This document shows, piece by piece, positions 25,524 to 44,170 of a stretch of 64,000 nucleotides of DNA (position 1 is the stretch's first letter; the number at the start of each line of letters is the position of its first letter). This DNA comes from Ascaris suum (Eukaryota > Nematoda > Chromadorea > Rhabditida > Ascarididae). A program made the translations under genes and the position numbers. The notes beneath the pieces were generated by a model. That model made no database searches. It was not told the origin of the DNA and saw only the letters and a program-made list of their open reading frames with translations. The stretch spans positions 2,852,001-2,916,000 of the forward strand of contig CM024190.1 in assembly GCA_013433145.1 (NCBI GenBank), written 5' to 3'.

Positions 25524-28467
25524 GTACCGTTGTTTATGAACTCTTGCGACTAAAACGTAACTACACCATTTCGCATTATCGTTTCTATTAGTCGTGCATT
25601 CCGCTGATCCATCATCGACAACGATCGTTATAAATGAAGCGATGTTAGCCACTTTTTGCAATTCGCCAACTGAATATGACTGCCGCAATGTGTTCCAATT
25701 TATCACCAATCCAGGATCATAATAGAGAGACCAAAAATGATGCATTCAAATGCACTTTCAAAGAAATTTGTCAGTAGATGGCTCAAAGAGGCACACAGAA
25801 GCGAGATGATCGTTTGTGCTAAACAGAGCGGAAAGTCCCTCATTTGTTCAATTCAAGCATGTCTTTTTGGCTGCAAAGGATTGCCACGCTTCCTGGATTC
25901 CAGGCAACCTTTAGTGAAGACGGCATTTCCGTCTTAACAAGTAAATACCATCGACAGAAATGAAACGCCGGACTTGATGGAGCACTTTTCTGTAGCCAGT
26001 TGAGTACAGCATTTAAGGTGCTTTTTTTGCATAGAATGGAAACCTTACGGTCCAAGAAATATTGAAACGATCAGGAGTCCTTTCAACCAAGAAATGAGAG
26101 TCTCCTCCCCGGAAAGGCCAGCGGAACACAGGCGGCAATGTGCAGACCAGACGCAACCACGTTGAGGTTAATATTTTCTTCGAAAAAACTGGTTTTCGAA
26201 TTTCACCCAATGGGTTATAATGTTTTTACATGAACATCGTATAGTTAACTATTCAATATGTATTTAGACAGCTTTGAAGTGGAATGAAAAAATGACCCTC
26301 CCGGATGTGTATGTTGCTTTAACATGATTCCACTGTAACAGCACGACTCTTTCGACTGTTCAAAAATGCTCTCCAGAAACCGCTAGATCTAGAAAAGTAT
26401 TCCACATATCCCATCAGCGTCAGTGCTGAAAGGCAATTGAATTTGAAAGAGGATGTTCGACGAATTCCAACGCCGTTTCTAAAGACAACCGTCAATTAAC
26501 AGTTGTACTGAATATGTCTGGAACAGAGTTGTTTACCTGTTGAACTGACGACACTTCAGTCGTCCTTATCACGTCTGAAGGATGCATTGCTCGTTACGCA
26601 AGCTAATATCATACATTTGGTTCAAGAGCATGAAGCTGAGAAGAAATTTCGTTTCGAAAAACGAAATTGAAGAAAGTATTCGATCAACGCACTATGCGCT
26701 GCTATTTGATCAAAAAACATCAGTATAGGAACAAAAACTCCGGAAAGGCCGAGGATAAATTCATAACGATTTGCTGAGGGTGGAGAAAGATCGTGGTGAG
26801 ATGAAGAATTCATAACAACGATGCTAGAAGTACAGTCATCTATATTTACTACATCGTACACTTTATCAGATATCTGTAGAATTCAAAGAAAAATCCCTTT
26901 CCTAAAATGACAGCTGGCTTGCTCTTAGCGAATAACGTCTTACTCTGTACAAATTTCCGGCACTGTCGGGTGTTTTCTCAGGATCATTAATTAAACAATC
27001 ATGAAAACCACATTGCGACATGATATTATCCTCGATTCTATCTTCAGCAGCAATACGCCGCTTACGTGCAACTAGTACTATAAAAAATCAAATAGTCCTC
27101 TCCAATTGTTCTTGTAACAGATTCAAAACAATCTGTTACGATGCTCAGGAGATGAATTTCTATGAAACAGCGACGACGATTAGGCATTCAGGCAACTTTC
27201 AGATCATCGCATTTGTCAGCGAGTATAAATTTGAGATTTCGATATTCAGAGCGTAGATGCTTAATATGCTCGAAATAAAAAAAGAAGATGCTAAGCAATT
27301 TATTTATTTACAAAAATGCTAGGGAAAATGATTTTTGAAATGTCTACGAATGGCATTTAAAATGCTATTTGATTGCGTTTTTGCCTTATTAGATTTTCTA
27401 CTGTGAAATTAAACTGGTTTCATAAGGCTGTGCCGCTACGTTAAGATACAACACATGTAACGTTTCTTACAATTCTTCAACGAATGCATTAAATAGTAAA
27501 TTGTTTACATCGTAGTAATTATGAATATAGTATATTTTCAAAAGTATTTAATATCACTCCAAAAACCACTACAAGATAAAGAGACAGTTCCAAGGTGAAG
27601 CGCTAGTCACAGGCTCCTGAAACGCTTACAATGAGCCAAAAAGTTTTGAAAAAACTATCAAAGCCGAAAGATAAGCAATATGTTAATGCAATGAAATGAA
27701 ATACTATGCTCGCTTATTTACAGAAATATAAACAAAAAAAAAATCCTATTACACACAATAGATTTTACAACAAACTTCTTTAACACTTTTCGCATCATTT
27801 CTCGCTTTATGAGGCAACAAATTTTATGCCTATTAGTTCGCCGAACAATCAATTCTCTATACCTATATTTCATAGATTTGAGAAATTTGAGAACGCCACT
27901 CCCTTAATTGTAAGATGCATCAAAAAGAGACATGAAAATAGATTTCTACGAATTTTTAATAATCGATTGGCTAGATTTCTGGACGAGTTCGGATGGATTC
28001 GATTGAAGCGGTCAGTTTTATTAGATGCGTTCATATGCGACTATTTAAGTTGGAAATAACGGTAATGGTTTGCGATCATTCGGCTCAGTTTGTAAAAATT
28101 ACTAGTTGCAGCAAAAATCCATACGAAATAATACTTCGCAAATGAAAAGTTTACATGGCGGAGAAAGTTTGATGCATCCGAAGCAGTATTATATCATAAT
28201 AAATCTACATATGTGAAAAATGTTATTTATAGCAATGAAAACTACATGAATGGAAAATACATTTTGTGCTGGCAATCAGAAACTTTCGAGTTGGATTGGA
28301 ATCATAGTCAAAGAATATAGCTGAAAAAAAGTGGATTTTCGGGAAAGGCTAAAGTGAAAGGTGCAACAAAACCACTTCGAGTAGACCCTCTCCGAATAAT
28401 GGAAAATGTAAAAATCCACCGAGTACTCAATACAGTCTTGGATGTTCTTTTGGGAACCTCTTCTTAC
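25524..28467. other. Intronic DNA with open-frame patches
   Basis: Minus frames at 25840-26210 and 26622-26861 and plus frame 25737-25937 are open in moderately GC-rich DNA. None has paired splice sites and none resembles a family I can name. They could be remnants of an old element. The rest is AT-rich. Confidence 0.3.
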
Positions 28468-28530
28468 CTCTGCCCTATTCCTCAGGCAACAAACACCTTG
28501 TTGCAACTCACATTTGCAGGTTTTCTCACA
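28468..28530 (-). CDS. Possible Cys-rich exon
   Basis: A good donor (GCAGAG then GTAAGAAG) ends a minus-strand frame containing CEKTCKCELQQGVCCLRNRAE, with six Cys in 21 residues. Only weak acceptors (CTTGTGAG, GAATAAG) precede it, so the left bound given here is the donor and the right bound is approximate. Phase 0 at both ends would fit between the 57390 and 20774 exons. The Cys-rich character is unlike the rest of that gene, which argues against it. Confidence 0.18.
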
Positions 28531-30440
<1,910 letters not shown>

Positions 30441-30712
30441 TTAACACTATTTTCCTGACACTTCACTGACAACAAAACAAATTTAACGGCCAAGGCTTAA
30501 AGCGCCTTTAAATGTCAGTACTTTCTTCAGGAAATGTTATTTTAAGGAATAGGAAATAGCACACTGCATCGAAAAAACTAACAAACACGCAAATACGTAC
30601 GCACAAATATGACGTCAGCACAACATACTTCTACGAAATTTGGCGGAAGTGCCTGAAAAGACGGCTTCTTACAGCAATAAAAACTTTCAAACGTATAATT
30701 TTGCTCACTTAC

Positions 30713-30891
30713 TTTTCGCTGTCGACAGTTAACTGTCCCAGCCTTCGCCTTTGTGCCTTCCGAAACGAGTTTGGACTACGCGAGGACGTGCGTTCGAATC
30801 GTAGAGCTAGATTACGCACTCGACCAGAGCTCGTGCTTCGAGGACCCGCGCAGGTCTCTTCTTCAGCCGTTTCAGCAACACTTCGACTCAT
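30713..30891 (-). CDS. ATG-containing first coding exon of the scaffold-like gene
   Basis: On the minus strand an ATG at 30891 directly follows an in-frame TAA, and the frame runs 59 codons to a consensus donor (GAAAA then GTAAGTGAG), ending in phase 2. That phase fits the 1769-2782 exon, giving Lys at the joint and skipping the 20774-20901 exon. The peptide starts MSRSVAETAEEET, continues SSGRVRNLALRFERTSS and is basic towards its end (RKAQRRRLGQL). It is hydrophilic, has no signal peptide, and resembles the large exon in Ser/Arg content. GC content is well above the surroundings. The plus strand is also open here but offers no start and donor pair, so minus is preferred. It probably acts as an alternative N-terminus to the one entering through 57390-57524. 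Confidence 0.6.
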
Positions 30892-30964
30892 TTACATCAA
30901 TGTAACGTCATCTCGCCTTAAATGGATGTTTTGTAACTTTTATCACTGCTCGAGGGACAATCGG
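30892..30964 (-). promoter_or_regulatory. 5' leader with possible trans-splice acceptor and uORF
   Basis: Upstream of the ATG at 30891, the minus strand has GATTTTCACAG ending at 30965, a good acceptor with no obvious upstream exon. In nematodes such a site just before a first ATG can receive a spliced leader. The 73-base leader contains a short upstream frame (ATG-ACG-TTA-CAT-TGA) and an in-frame TAA next to the main ATG. Both points are inferences from sequence. Confidence 0.35.
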
Positions 30965-33900
30965 CTGTGAAAATCGCAGTCGCACGCAGTTGACCTGTTA
31001 GGTCAGCGATCATATACACGTATTGCCATTCTACGTCAATGCATATCAAGCCCGTGCCCATTATTCTCACACAAAATTGATACCTTCAGCATGCTTGAAT
31101 ACGAAAGATCCAAAAGTATGTGCATTACTTGCTTCCAACTGATGCTATCATAAGAAATAAGCTGTAGAGAAGCACGATTCGATGCGATCTGTTAGTTCAT
31201 CAGCGATAACAGTATAAATCACAAAGAAATGGCAACATTTTGAGGTGGATTACTAGATAAGGCATTTACAAGTGAACGTCCAAAAAGCGCCTATTTCTAC
31301 ATATTCACAATCAAGAATTTAAAGCAAGCCTTCCTCCGCATCATAAAGGTGTCTGCATGCACTGCGACGAAATTTTTTAGGGAAATATATGAACTGAATC
31401 GTGCAGGATAGGAAATTTTCGGAAGCAAAAAAGTAATTGCGCCTGGATGTGACCTAAAAATTGATACAAAGAAAACACATAAGGTGATTAATTTTGCATA
31501 AATGCGAAGATTGAAAGTTATGAAGTTAGCAGCGTTTGAGGTAATTTAATATTGCCTAATCTTCATAGACAGTCATTCGTAGAGGTTATATAACTAATGC
31601 GAAGAATTTCAGCGAAGAAAATTGTGCCACATGAATGATCTCACAGCCACGCTTTATAATATCTGCGTGATTTCTTCGGAAGACGCAATTTGAGAATCTG
31701 AAACTGATCGCTCGCAAGAAGCTAAAATTCGAACTAATTTAAGTACTTAAAAATGGAAAATAAATATGCGCTAGATGTCGCAAAAGCTCAATTTAAGTTT
31801 GCAAATTTCAAGCTACATATGCAAAAGTTCCAACTCGGCTGTTTAGCAATAAACAGCAAAAAGACGGACTAGCTTAGAAGAATATTGGTAACGTAGGTAT
31901 AGTTCATAATTAAAATAAGAAAAATCAATCAATCAATCAACTAACGAGAGAAAACAATGGATCTGACAAAACGCCTTCAATAAGTAACACGGAAAACCAT
32001 TCTCAAAATAAAGAAAGATGGCCTGGCGAGAAAGCGTTGAACTTTATATCAAGGAGGATTGGTATTTTTCGTTATTTAAGCATCATACAAAGTCCTGTAG
32101 AAGGATTCCAGCAAGACGACGTAGCCGATGGAGGGGTATCAGTACAACGAAAATTTGTCAGGTGAGTCGTCTGCGCTGATGAATTTAGTACGGTAGAGAG
32201 CTGCTTCTGATTACTAGATCAAATTTTGAAGATCGATTAAAGTCAACCTCTTATATAATTTGACAAGCAGCGAAAAAAAAAACAATTCCTATCAATTTCC
32301 CAGAAATTCTGTATAGAAAATATTCAACTATACAAAATAAACTCAACCAACCATAAGTCCCATATAAAGCTATAAAAATCCCACAGAAGTTAATAAAAAT
32401 TTTATACGTAGAAAGGAAATGAATCAGTCAATAGTATATAATTATATGACCTTGAATAAAGCAGTTTAACGAAAGATCACATAAATGATGATCACGATGA
32501 TCGCTTCAAAAAAAAAAAAAAGAAGGGCAAACACAGATATTTTTATTCAAATGAAGTAATCAAAAGTTCGTTCGGATCGAAAACGTTCATCTTAGATGGT
32601 TACGAGCGATTTATGGTGTATCTACCTACCCTCGATTGAACAATAAAACGAGCACAAAGTGCAAGAGGTATGTGCAACACGCTTTTTTTGCGATTTTTTT
32701 TTCTCTTCCGTCATAAAGAAACAACTCATCAATGAAAACAAAACAAAAACGAGTTCGTTGATTTTTTTTTTCTTTATTATTCCATTTCTATGTGAATTTT
32801 TAAAAACTGTTTTTCTTCTTCACGAATTTCCTCTGCTGAAATTTGATTGAATAAGAAGAAGAAAAAATACAAATCATAACATATAACCTAAATCATTGAT
32901 CAGTTTAAGGTATTGAAATTAAAGTGATATTACTTCCACTGTTGTTCTATAATCTTAGAATATAACAAGAAAAACCTCGATTTTTTTTCTTGTTTAGATA
33001 AGATGAGTGAAATTTTGAACGTGCGAAATAGAAATACAAAAATGATACGTAAGATCATTGAGTTCTTGTAGTTGCTCCCTGAAAAGCATAAAAGACAAAA
33101 TTGAATCCATTAGAAAAAGGAAAAATAGGGCGCTTTTTTGCTATCAGTTAGCTAACATCTTTATAGACGGCTTGCGTGTAAATATCTGTTAGAATGCAAA
33201 GAAAATGCATTAGATGAATTCCATAATAAGTAGTCATTGCAGCGAAAACAATGCTTTCATTGAAAAATAGAATTGCAGAAGATGGCGCATCTGTCATACG
33301 AAAATAAAAACAACTGGAAGGAACGACATGGAAAATGTAGCATTTCTGGCATTCGTGACTAGCTCATCAACGTGCGGCTGGAAGACGGTCGACGAGAGAG
33401 CAACATTCACTCTCTCAGGACTAACAAGAGGAACGCTACCTTGAATAACAAAGAACGATAGGCGTCACCAGAGAAGTTGACAGCAATAGACAATAGCGCT
33501 TAACTGACAGAAGATGAGCATTGTATAACCTATTAAGTTTTTTCTATATCCGATTTTTCGATCAATAACTATAATGCGTTATTGCTAGCCTGCTTGGCTA
33601 TTTGCTAGCTTTCTTGGCTAGGAGACAACACAATGGCTTTGAGGTGAGGAAATGAGTCATATTGGAGCGCAATAGATGAAAAACATAATTGCTGCACAAA
33701 TCATTTGCATAAACTATTCGAAGAAGGAGAGGAAATATTCTCCAACATCTTTGAATTTAAAATAAATCGCAAGTCATGATGATATATTAGACGAAATTGG
33801 CATAAACAACGCAAGAATAAATAAGCGTCAATACAAACAGATATGCTATAAACACCGTAAGCAGAACCTAACATAAAATACTTGTAGTTGCTAATATTCA

Positions 33901-34519
33901 GCCATATAACGCCTTATTTCTCAACGCAGTATGCAAAAAGGATGCCATAAAACTAACTGACAAATATTTTGACTGTGTCCATTGCAGCGTTATATATCTT
34001 ATGTTCAGCTGCGCCAGCTTTTCTGAATAAAATGCTGAAAGACTAGAATAACACTGAATATCCGTAATAAATACTGGAAAAGCACTGAATATCAATTATC
34101 AGCTACCCAGTACTAAATACTAAAGAATAAGAAATACTGCAAACGTATCAACGTTATAAAAACGAACAAAGGAATTTGCCGAAAAAGATCATTGCATATG
34201 AAGAAAGCATAACGTGTGGAAATAAAACGGAGAAACAAATTTTGCCTCTACTTTACGACTGACTGCAATTTGTTTGCAAAGAAAAATCTTTGGAACATGT
34301 GCTCCGAATGATTTGATAACCACAGCAAATGTAAGGGACGAAAATTGGTTCGATATAACAAACATACTGCAACTTTTGGCAGGATATGAACTACGGACAT
34401 GTGAGAAATTATTGAGTATGGTACCGAAGAGACAACCTAAGATATCTGTCTATGACCTAACACTGCAGTAATCACATTTACTCGTATAGCCGATTCTCGT
34501 TACTATTCTTCGCATACTG
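30965..34519. other. Intronic or intergenic AT-rich DNA
   Basis: There is no supported exon. It includes an AATC-type run at about 31924-31940. It also holds a short imperfect tandem duplication at 33582-33621 in which TTGCTAGC...TTGGCTA appears twice, and A/T homopolymers. Confidence 0.4.
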
Positions 34520-34570
34520 TCATTAATCGACTTATGTGCCCTTTTGCCGCCCCAGCTGGTATCTGGGGCC

Positions 34571-34578
34571 TATATAAG
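34571..34578 (+). promoter_or_regulatory. TATA-box-like element
   Basis: TATATAAG is flanked by GC-rich sequence (GGGGCC before, TCGGGC after), as in a core promoter. The ATG at 34591 is too close to lie downstream of a start site 25-30 bases from the box, so the two may not go together. Confidence 0.25.
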
Positions 34579-34590
34579 TCGGGCTTCGAC

Positions 34591-34728
34591 ATGTTTGTAT
34601 GTCTCTGGTTTTTGGTTCTACTCGTGTTTTGGGGTAGTGATGCTCGTCCATACAGTACGTCATCTGTCTCAGTTGTGTTCCTGCACATCGGCATTAAGAG
34701 ATTTTTATCTGCTTCTGCCTTCTGCTGA
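34591..34728 (+). CDS. Possible short secreted peptide
   Basis: The ATG opens 45 codons to TGA. The first 18 residues (MFVCLWFLVLLVFWGSDA) form a textbook signal peptide with an Ala at the likely cleavage site. The remaining ~27 residues contain one Lys-Arg pair but no Gly-Lys-Arg amidation site. There is no family match, and overlap with other open frames lowers confidence. Confidence 0.25.
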   Translation: MFVCLWFLVLLVFWGSDARPYSTSSVSVVFLHIGIKRFLSASAFC

Positions 34729-34856
34729 CATTCGGTACCCTCAGCGTCGCCATTGCCAATCACAAAAGAAACAAAACAACGCTTCAGTCAAGAATCGGCT
34801 AAGCATATCAATAAGCTCTTTAAACAGGAAAAAGAATGCCGCAGATGATCGTTGAA

Positions 34857-39459
<4,603 letters not shown>

Positions 39460-39524
39460 TGCACACAGACACACATATATATATGCACATACACACGCAA
39501 ACACACACACACACACAAACACAG
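39460..39524 (+). repeat. CA/CACAT-type microsatellite
   Basis: An impure CA repeat with ACACAT variants and a short (AT)5 inside. Cys-Val frames on the minus strand are artefacts. Confidence 0.85.
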
Positions 39525-39804
39525 CTTTTGTCGATTGTTTGTGATAAAACAACACAGGAAATTACGCCAAACAACGAAACACTCACAGGAAGATTATCCT
39601 CAGATCCGGTTCAGAGGGCTTCCAACACAACTGATCTCTTCTGAAACTTCGTGGTGTTGCCACGTGTGCAACACTCAAAGACAATGTAAACTTAAAATTT
39701 CACTCGCTTCTCTCCGCTCAAAAATTTAAAGGATTAAGAAAGCAAGGAGGGCTCCCGGCGTACTATCGCAAACAAAGACAATGTGCAGAAAAATGTTGAG
39801 TTAT

Positions 39805-40135
39805 AGTAGTGCGTGGGTAATACCAGTAGTAATTAGTCATACAAATGAATGGAATAGTGGTAGCAATTAGCAGTGGTAGCAGTGGTACATAGAACTGAAC
39901 ACAGAACACAGTAGCAGGCAGTATCTGCTGCAATATTAATAAGTATTAGGTGCAGCGGTGAGAAGAGTAGGTAACAATAGTACTAAACAGTAGGTAGCAA
40001 CATGAACGGCATCTGTGCACGGATGGCAGTGGTAGGTGCTTAACATGCCGCTAGATGTATGTGCCTTGGCAGCAGTAGTAATTCAAGTAAATATGCTTAA
40101 TTCAAGTAGAGATGCTTAATACCGCTAAATATATT
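39805..40135 (+). repeat. Low-complexity (GTAGCA/GTGGTA-like) region
   Basis: Degenerate GTAG, CAGTGG and GGTAGCA units recur irregularly over about 330 bases, with short duplications such as TTCAAGTA at 40081 and 40102. This looks like decayed tandem repeat sequence. Confidence 0.55.
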
Positions 40136-40297
40136 AGTAAGTGGAATTTGCAGTGATAAAAAACATCGCTATTAAAGATCTTGACAAAAAAAGCAATCAA
40201 TAGTGCTTAGACCACTATAACATTCGTAAAGGAAGGCAGTGTAATCCTGTTAGAATTTATCAATGCGACGATCTGATTTTCTTAGCAATAATTTCAG

Positions 40298-40422
40298 ACA
40301 GTGGAGAGGTGTCTTCGTGGCATTTGAAACCGCACATTATCACAACGGCAGACTTTATAGAGGAACGAGAAAGAAATTGGCAGATGTTAAAGAAAGAAGC
40401 AGGAAAAAAAGCAACAACATGA
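40298..40422 (+). CDS. Candidate terminal exon, plus strand
   Basis: A strong acceptor (CAATAATTTCAG) is followed in phase 1 by 41 codons including TGA. The peptide starts SGEVSSWHLKPHIITTADF, continues with an acidic/basic helix (EERERNWQMLKKEAG) and looks well coded. A second frame from ATG at 40263 is also open for 60 codons, but it does not use the acceptor. Family not recognised. Confidence 0.35.
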
Positions 40423-40533
40423 ACCATAACAGCTTAATGCAATAAAAACGACCGGGCTACACCAGCGAACAAAAAATTAGGAGTCCCGAACAAACCTCGA
40501 AAGCGAACGAGACGACAGTAAAGTATGTGAAAA

Positions 40534-40552
40534 ATGGCGCAGGCACCTGAAT
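40534..40552 (+). CDS. Possible tiny first exon
   Basis: AAAA precedes an ATG encoding Met-Ala-Gln-Ala-Pro-Glu. A consensus donor (GAAT then GTGAGTAG) then ends it in phase 1. The start context is good for a nematode. The partner exon is uncertain; the open frames in 40742-40936 are the nearest. Confidence 0.22.
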
Positions 40553-40559
40553 GTGAGTA

Positions 40560-40936
40560 GTGCAAAACCATTGGAAACCTAGAGGAAGACGTGAAATAAA
40601 AGACAGATCAGCTCTAAATGAGATCCCTTCCAATGCGCGAGCGAAACAGGGGATCTCACTTTCGCTCTCAGATAAGTTTGTAGCAAGTTTCGCTGATAAT
40701 GATCACATTTATAGTGGGCAGATTCTTAACTTTTTTAACGATTGAGTTCCATGGAATTCCTGGATTCGGAAGCAAATATTTTACGTCCGAGTCGAAAAAG
40801 CAGCAAACATTATGACGGGTCAAAAACTAGCGCCGCGACTGCCAACTCCGTACTGCTTTCCGTTTACCAAAAAAAAAATCCACTTAAGTCAGAAACGACG
40901 ATTTTCATGGATTGTATAGAAGTGCAATTTGAATGA
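40560..40936 (+). pseudogene. Two adjoining open frames, possibly frameshifted
   Basis: A 61-codon frame (40560-40745) contains NHWKPRGRREIKDRSALNE. A second frame in another register overlaps its stop and runs to 40936 (SMEFLDSEANILRPSRKSSK). Both look protein-like, and together they could be one coding segment broken by a frameshift near 40740. A third frame over 40742-40920 is also open. No family recognised. Confidence 0.22.
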
Positions 40937-43324
40937 TTTGAAGATCAAAATATTGTAGAACTTTGCGATGAATCTCAATAATTTTCGAGATTTCCATTCA
41001 AAATTTTGAGTGAAATTCAATCGAGAATATTTTCTTTTTGGTTTAAGCTCGCTTCATTTTTGTCCAATTCAGATAAATCTTTTCGTTAAAGAGGTCCATC
41101 GAGTTAATTCTTAAGTTGAGAGTGATTTGAATATAGAAACATCACTATCTTTATTGCAGCACTAGACGCGACGACGGATGGGCTATATATGTTTCTTCAA
41201 ATGCCGATTCTTTCCGATTGGTCGTTTTCGAGTAATCCGGAAATATGCAGTCGACTCGAAACCAGTAATCGCCTACTCGGCCGCGCTCTTCCCCTGATAG
41301 CGATTATGCTATTTCGCTCACCGTGAACCAATATCCAACTCGGAGGCGTCTAAATAATTCTCGAATGCAGAATAATGGCTCTGCGAGTATATGCGGCAAT
41401 CATCAGCTCACATTACTTCACACTTCGTTGTGTTCAGATCACCATCCAACTTCACAGCTGGAGGTTTTGGAACACGGAAACGCGTAATGTGAAGCTCTCG
41501 TAATATTGCGCAATGAAGATGAGATTTTTGATCAAGACGCATGATCCCACTCAGAAGTTATCAAGCCTCGCAAAGAAGTTTTCGACGATAGAAATGCTTG
41601 GTGAGCTTGTTTTACTACCTACTCACAATATATAGAACTCGTTGTTCTCATAACGGAACTACAAAACCGTTCAAAAATATGTTTTTTCGTCGTGAATGAA
41701 AACCATCTTAGTAAGCGTCGTAGTGGGCACTCGAGTCAGCATGCGTTATAAGCAAGAAAGGCTCATTGATATCGTGAATGTGCCACTTTGGATGTTGAGA
41801 AAAGTGGGTTCGACGCTCATAACAGCGGCCTATGTCGGTCAGCGAGATTATTTTAATTAGAGGAAGGAAGTTGAACAAAAGTGGCTAAATGGCGTATATG
41901 GCGTAGCACAATGTGTGCTTTTTTACGATGCAGTTCTATGAGTATTAAAAAAACTGTTCACAGCCAGGTTTGAGGATACGATCCAAAAATGGGGGCCCGC
42001 CATGAATTTTTTAAGGAAGAGCCTTCCCGACTAATTTCGTAAGTTCAAACCAACGATCAACATTGCTGATGAACATTTGTACTTCCGAGAACGCTTCAAG
42101 AACTGAAGTTTGTTAAATCCTGCATGAAACTAACGGTTGTGAAGTCGAATCGTTGAAGTTATACCCAAAGAACAGTGCAACATTCCCTTCCGAAAATTCT
42201 TATGGTATTTTGCGCATATATTTCGTGCAAAACTGGAGCGCATATATTTTGCAAAAAGTCTCATCTCTAATGAGATTCCAATCCGCAGGCTTCAATAAAG
42301 CAGGATGCCTGGAGACGGAAGAGGATGGAGGGCATGAAACAGTACGGTCAGGTCTGGGGAGATGATTTCTGATTCCTGTGCGTAGAATGAGCCACAACAC
42401 TGGTCCTATGAATCTCGTTTGAATGGATACCGGAACGTGGTTTTGAGATACACGAATGGGTAGACAGACAGAAAGATCGGGTCTGTGAAATGTTATTTTT
42501 TCCCAGTTGAAAAACACATAAAAAGAGCGAATAATTCCCTGCAAATGATATAGCAATTTAATTTTCAAGGCGGCATTGAATTCTGCCACCATTATCTATT
42601 TAAACAATCATTTGCTGATTTGAAAAATCACAAAAATGAGACAAACTAAACAAACAATAGTAAGAAAAATAAAAATTCCACAATTCAATAGACATTAACG
42701 ATGAACAAATAGTGAAGAAAATCAACAACAGTGAAGATATGTATGATCATTTGTAAAGTTTTACTGAAACTGCTGATTAAGAGCCGAGGCCAACTTCAAG
42801 ATTTCAAAATTTGTCAAGTAATTTGCCGATTTGAGATCTTGTGGAATTGCAGCAAAGTTTTTCATTAATGAATCGCAATAATTGATTATAATTGGAATTT
42901 GCAGTAAAGTACAATTAGTAGACTTGAGGAATGGTCGGAGCCTTTGCTACTTTGCAAGCCATGCCTATTTTCATATTTCGCTGTTTTCATGTTGCGTCTT
43001 TCAGTCGTGATTGTGCATTATCAACGAGATAATCATATGCTTATGTGCTTTACGATAGCTAATGAAAAATCTGAAGAAAAATTAACGCATAAGGAGACAA
43101 TTTTGAATATTAATGAAAAATAACTGAGGTCTTAAATGATCGGCTTTGTTTGTTAGTCGCTGTTTGCGGGCATCGATGCAATTTTTTTTCACTAGCCGAT
43201 CAGCTGTTTCGCCTAAGGCTTCAGGCATCAAGTGGTCACGACTTCCTCATAGCTGACAACTGAGCAAAAATAATCCACAGCCGGAACGTTCTACTCACAT
43301 AGTGTAGAGTTCCTAAGGAAATGA
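40937..43324. other. Intergenic DNA with a GC-richer island
   Basis: At 41160-41560 GC content rises and several plus frames of about 40 codons are open. One starts MALRVYAAIIS after a TCGAATGCAG acceptor, and another starts MGYICFFKCRF. None has a clear donor. The opposed frames at 42153-42592 are also unsupported. The remainder is AT-rich. Confidence 0.3.
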
Positions 43325-43754
43325 ATGACGAGTCAGTTGCGTTACGTAAGATTTAAGTGCACAACGTCGCTACCGAACAGTCACAAGAAAACACTGAAGG
43401 AATCGCAGAACAATATTTATAAACTTCCAAAAAGTGCTCACTCATTTTTTCAAGAAATTTGCAAATTAGGTAATATTACATCTAAAGCCATGGACATTCA
43501 TTCCATTGAGAAAATAAGACATTCTTTGTGCGAGACAATTCAAAAGCATATCGCTCCCACTCGAAAGGAGAATGAATATTTGTATAAAGCAAGAGACTTT
43601 ATTAGAAAGACGCGATGTCGTGTTGTATTGCCACAGGTTTAGAAATGCGATGGACGAATTACCTCATTCAAAATCCATTTCAAATGAGCTCTTCAACTGG
43701 AATTTAGCATCTCTTATAATCGCCGATGCAATTTCGTCTAAAGATAACGTTTAA
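43325..43754 (+). pseudogene. Coding-like segment broken by a frame change
   Basis: From ATG at 43325 a frame of 105 codons contains SAHSFFQEICKLGNITSKA and ends at TAG 43642. The next frame, open from 43572, continues with MDELPHSKSISNELFNWNL to TAA 43754. Base composition and residue mix suggest one coding unit with a shift between about 43580 and 43640. A splice at CACAG then GTTTAG is another explanation. No transposase or other family is recognised. Confidence 0.3.
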
Positions 43755-44170
43755 AACAAGTAAAGCAATTCATAATTGATGAAAAAATGCTATCAGACTA
43801 AGTCGTTGAGTATTTTATTACTGGAGTAGTTGAAATACTGTGATTTTTCATTGCTATATTTTCTACTTTCAAAGATATTCGCTTCCATAAAGACTGCTCT
43901 TACCAGCACAAATCATTCCACTACTTACGCCATAGATTGGACGACGATAAAAATGCATGCAGTAACCCGAAAGAAATGCATAACGAAAGCTGCAACGCTT
44001 AACTACACAGAGCAATCGATCAGAACAGCACAACATAGAGCACTCCTACAACCATTCTGAAGATTTTCTTAACGTTTGTCGTGGCGATATGCCTCGAGAT
44101 AAATTTAAACCGAGTGAAAAGTGTACATTGAACAAAATTCTCAGTTGCTTAAGCCAACAGTTCGAAAGTT
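43755..44170. other. AT-rich DNA
   Basis: A 76-codon plus frame (43830-44060) is open without splice support. Nothing else is seen. Confidence 0.35.

Larger units (their letters stand above)
34520..34856. other. GC-rich island with three long open frames
   Basis: About 340 bases are much GC-richer than the flanks. One plus frame is open for over 100 codons (start QLVSGAYISRAS, with a hydrophobic stretch FWFYSCFGVVMLV). It could begin at a CCCCAG acceptor at 34552 and leave at ACA then GTACGT. A second plus frame starts like a secreted protein (34591). The minus strand has an 86-codon hydrophilic frame with TKNQRHTNMSKPDLY. Only one can be real, and I cannot choose. Confidence 0.4.

Noticed and set aside
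25840..26210. Transposon remnant
   Set aside because: Open minus frames hinted at a decayed element, but no inverted repeats, catalytic motif or known domain could be seen.
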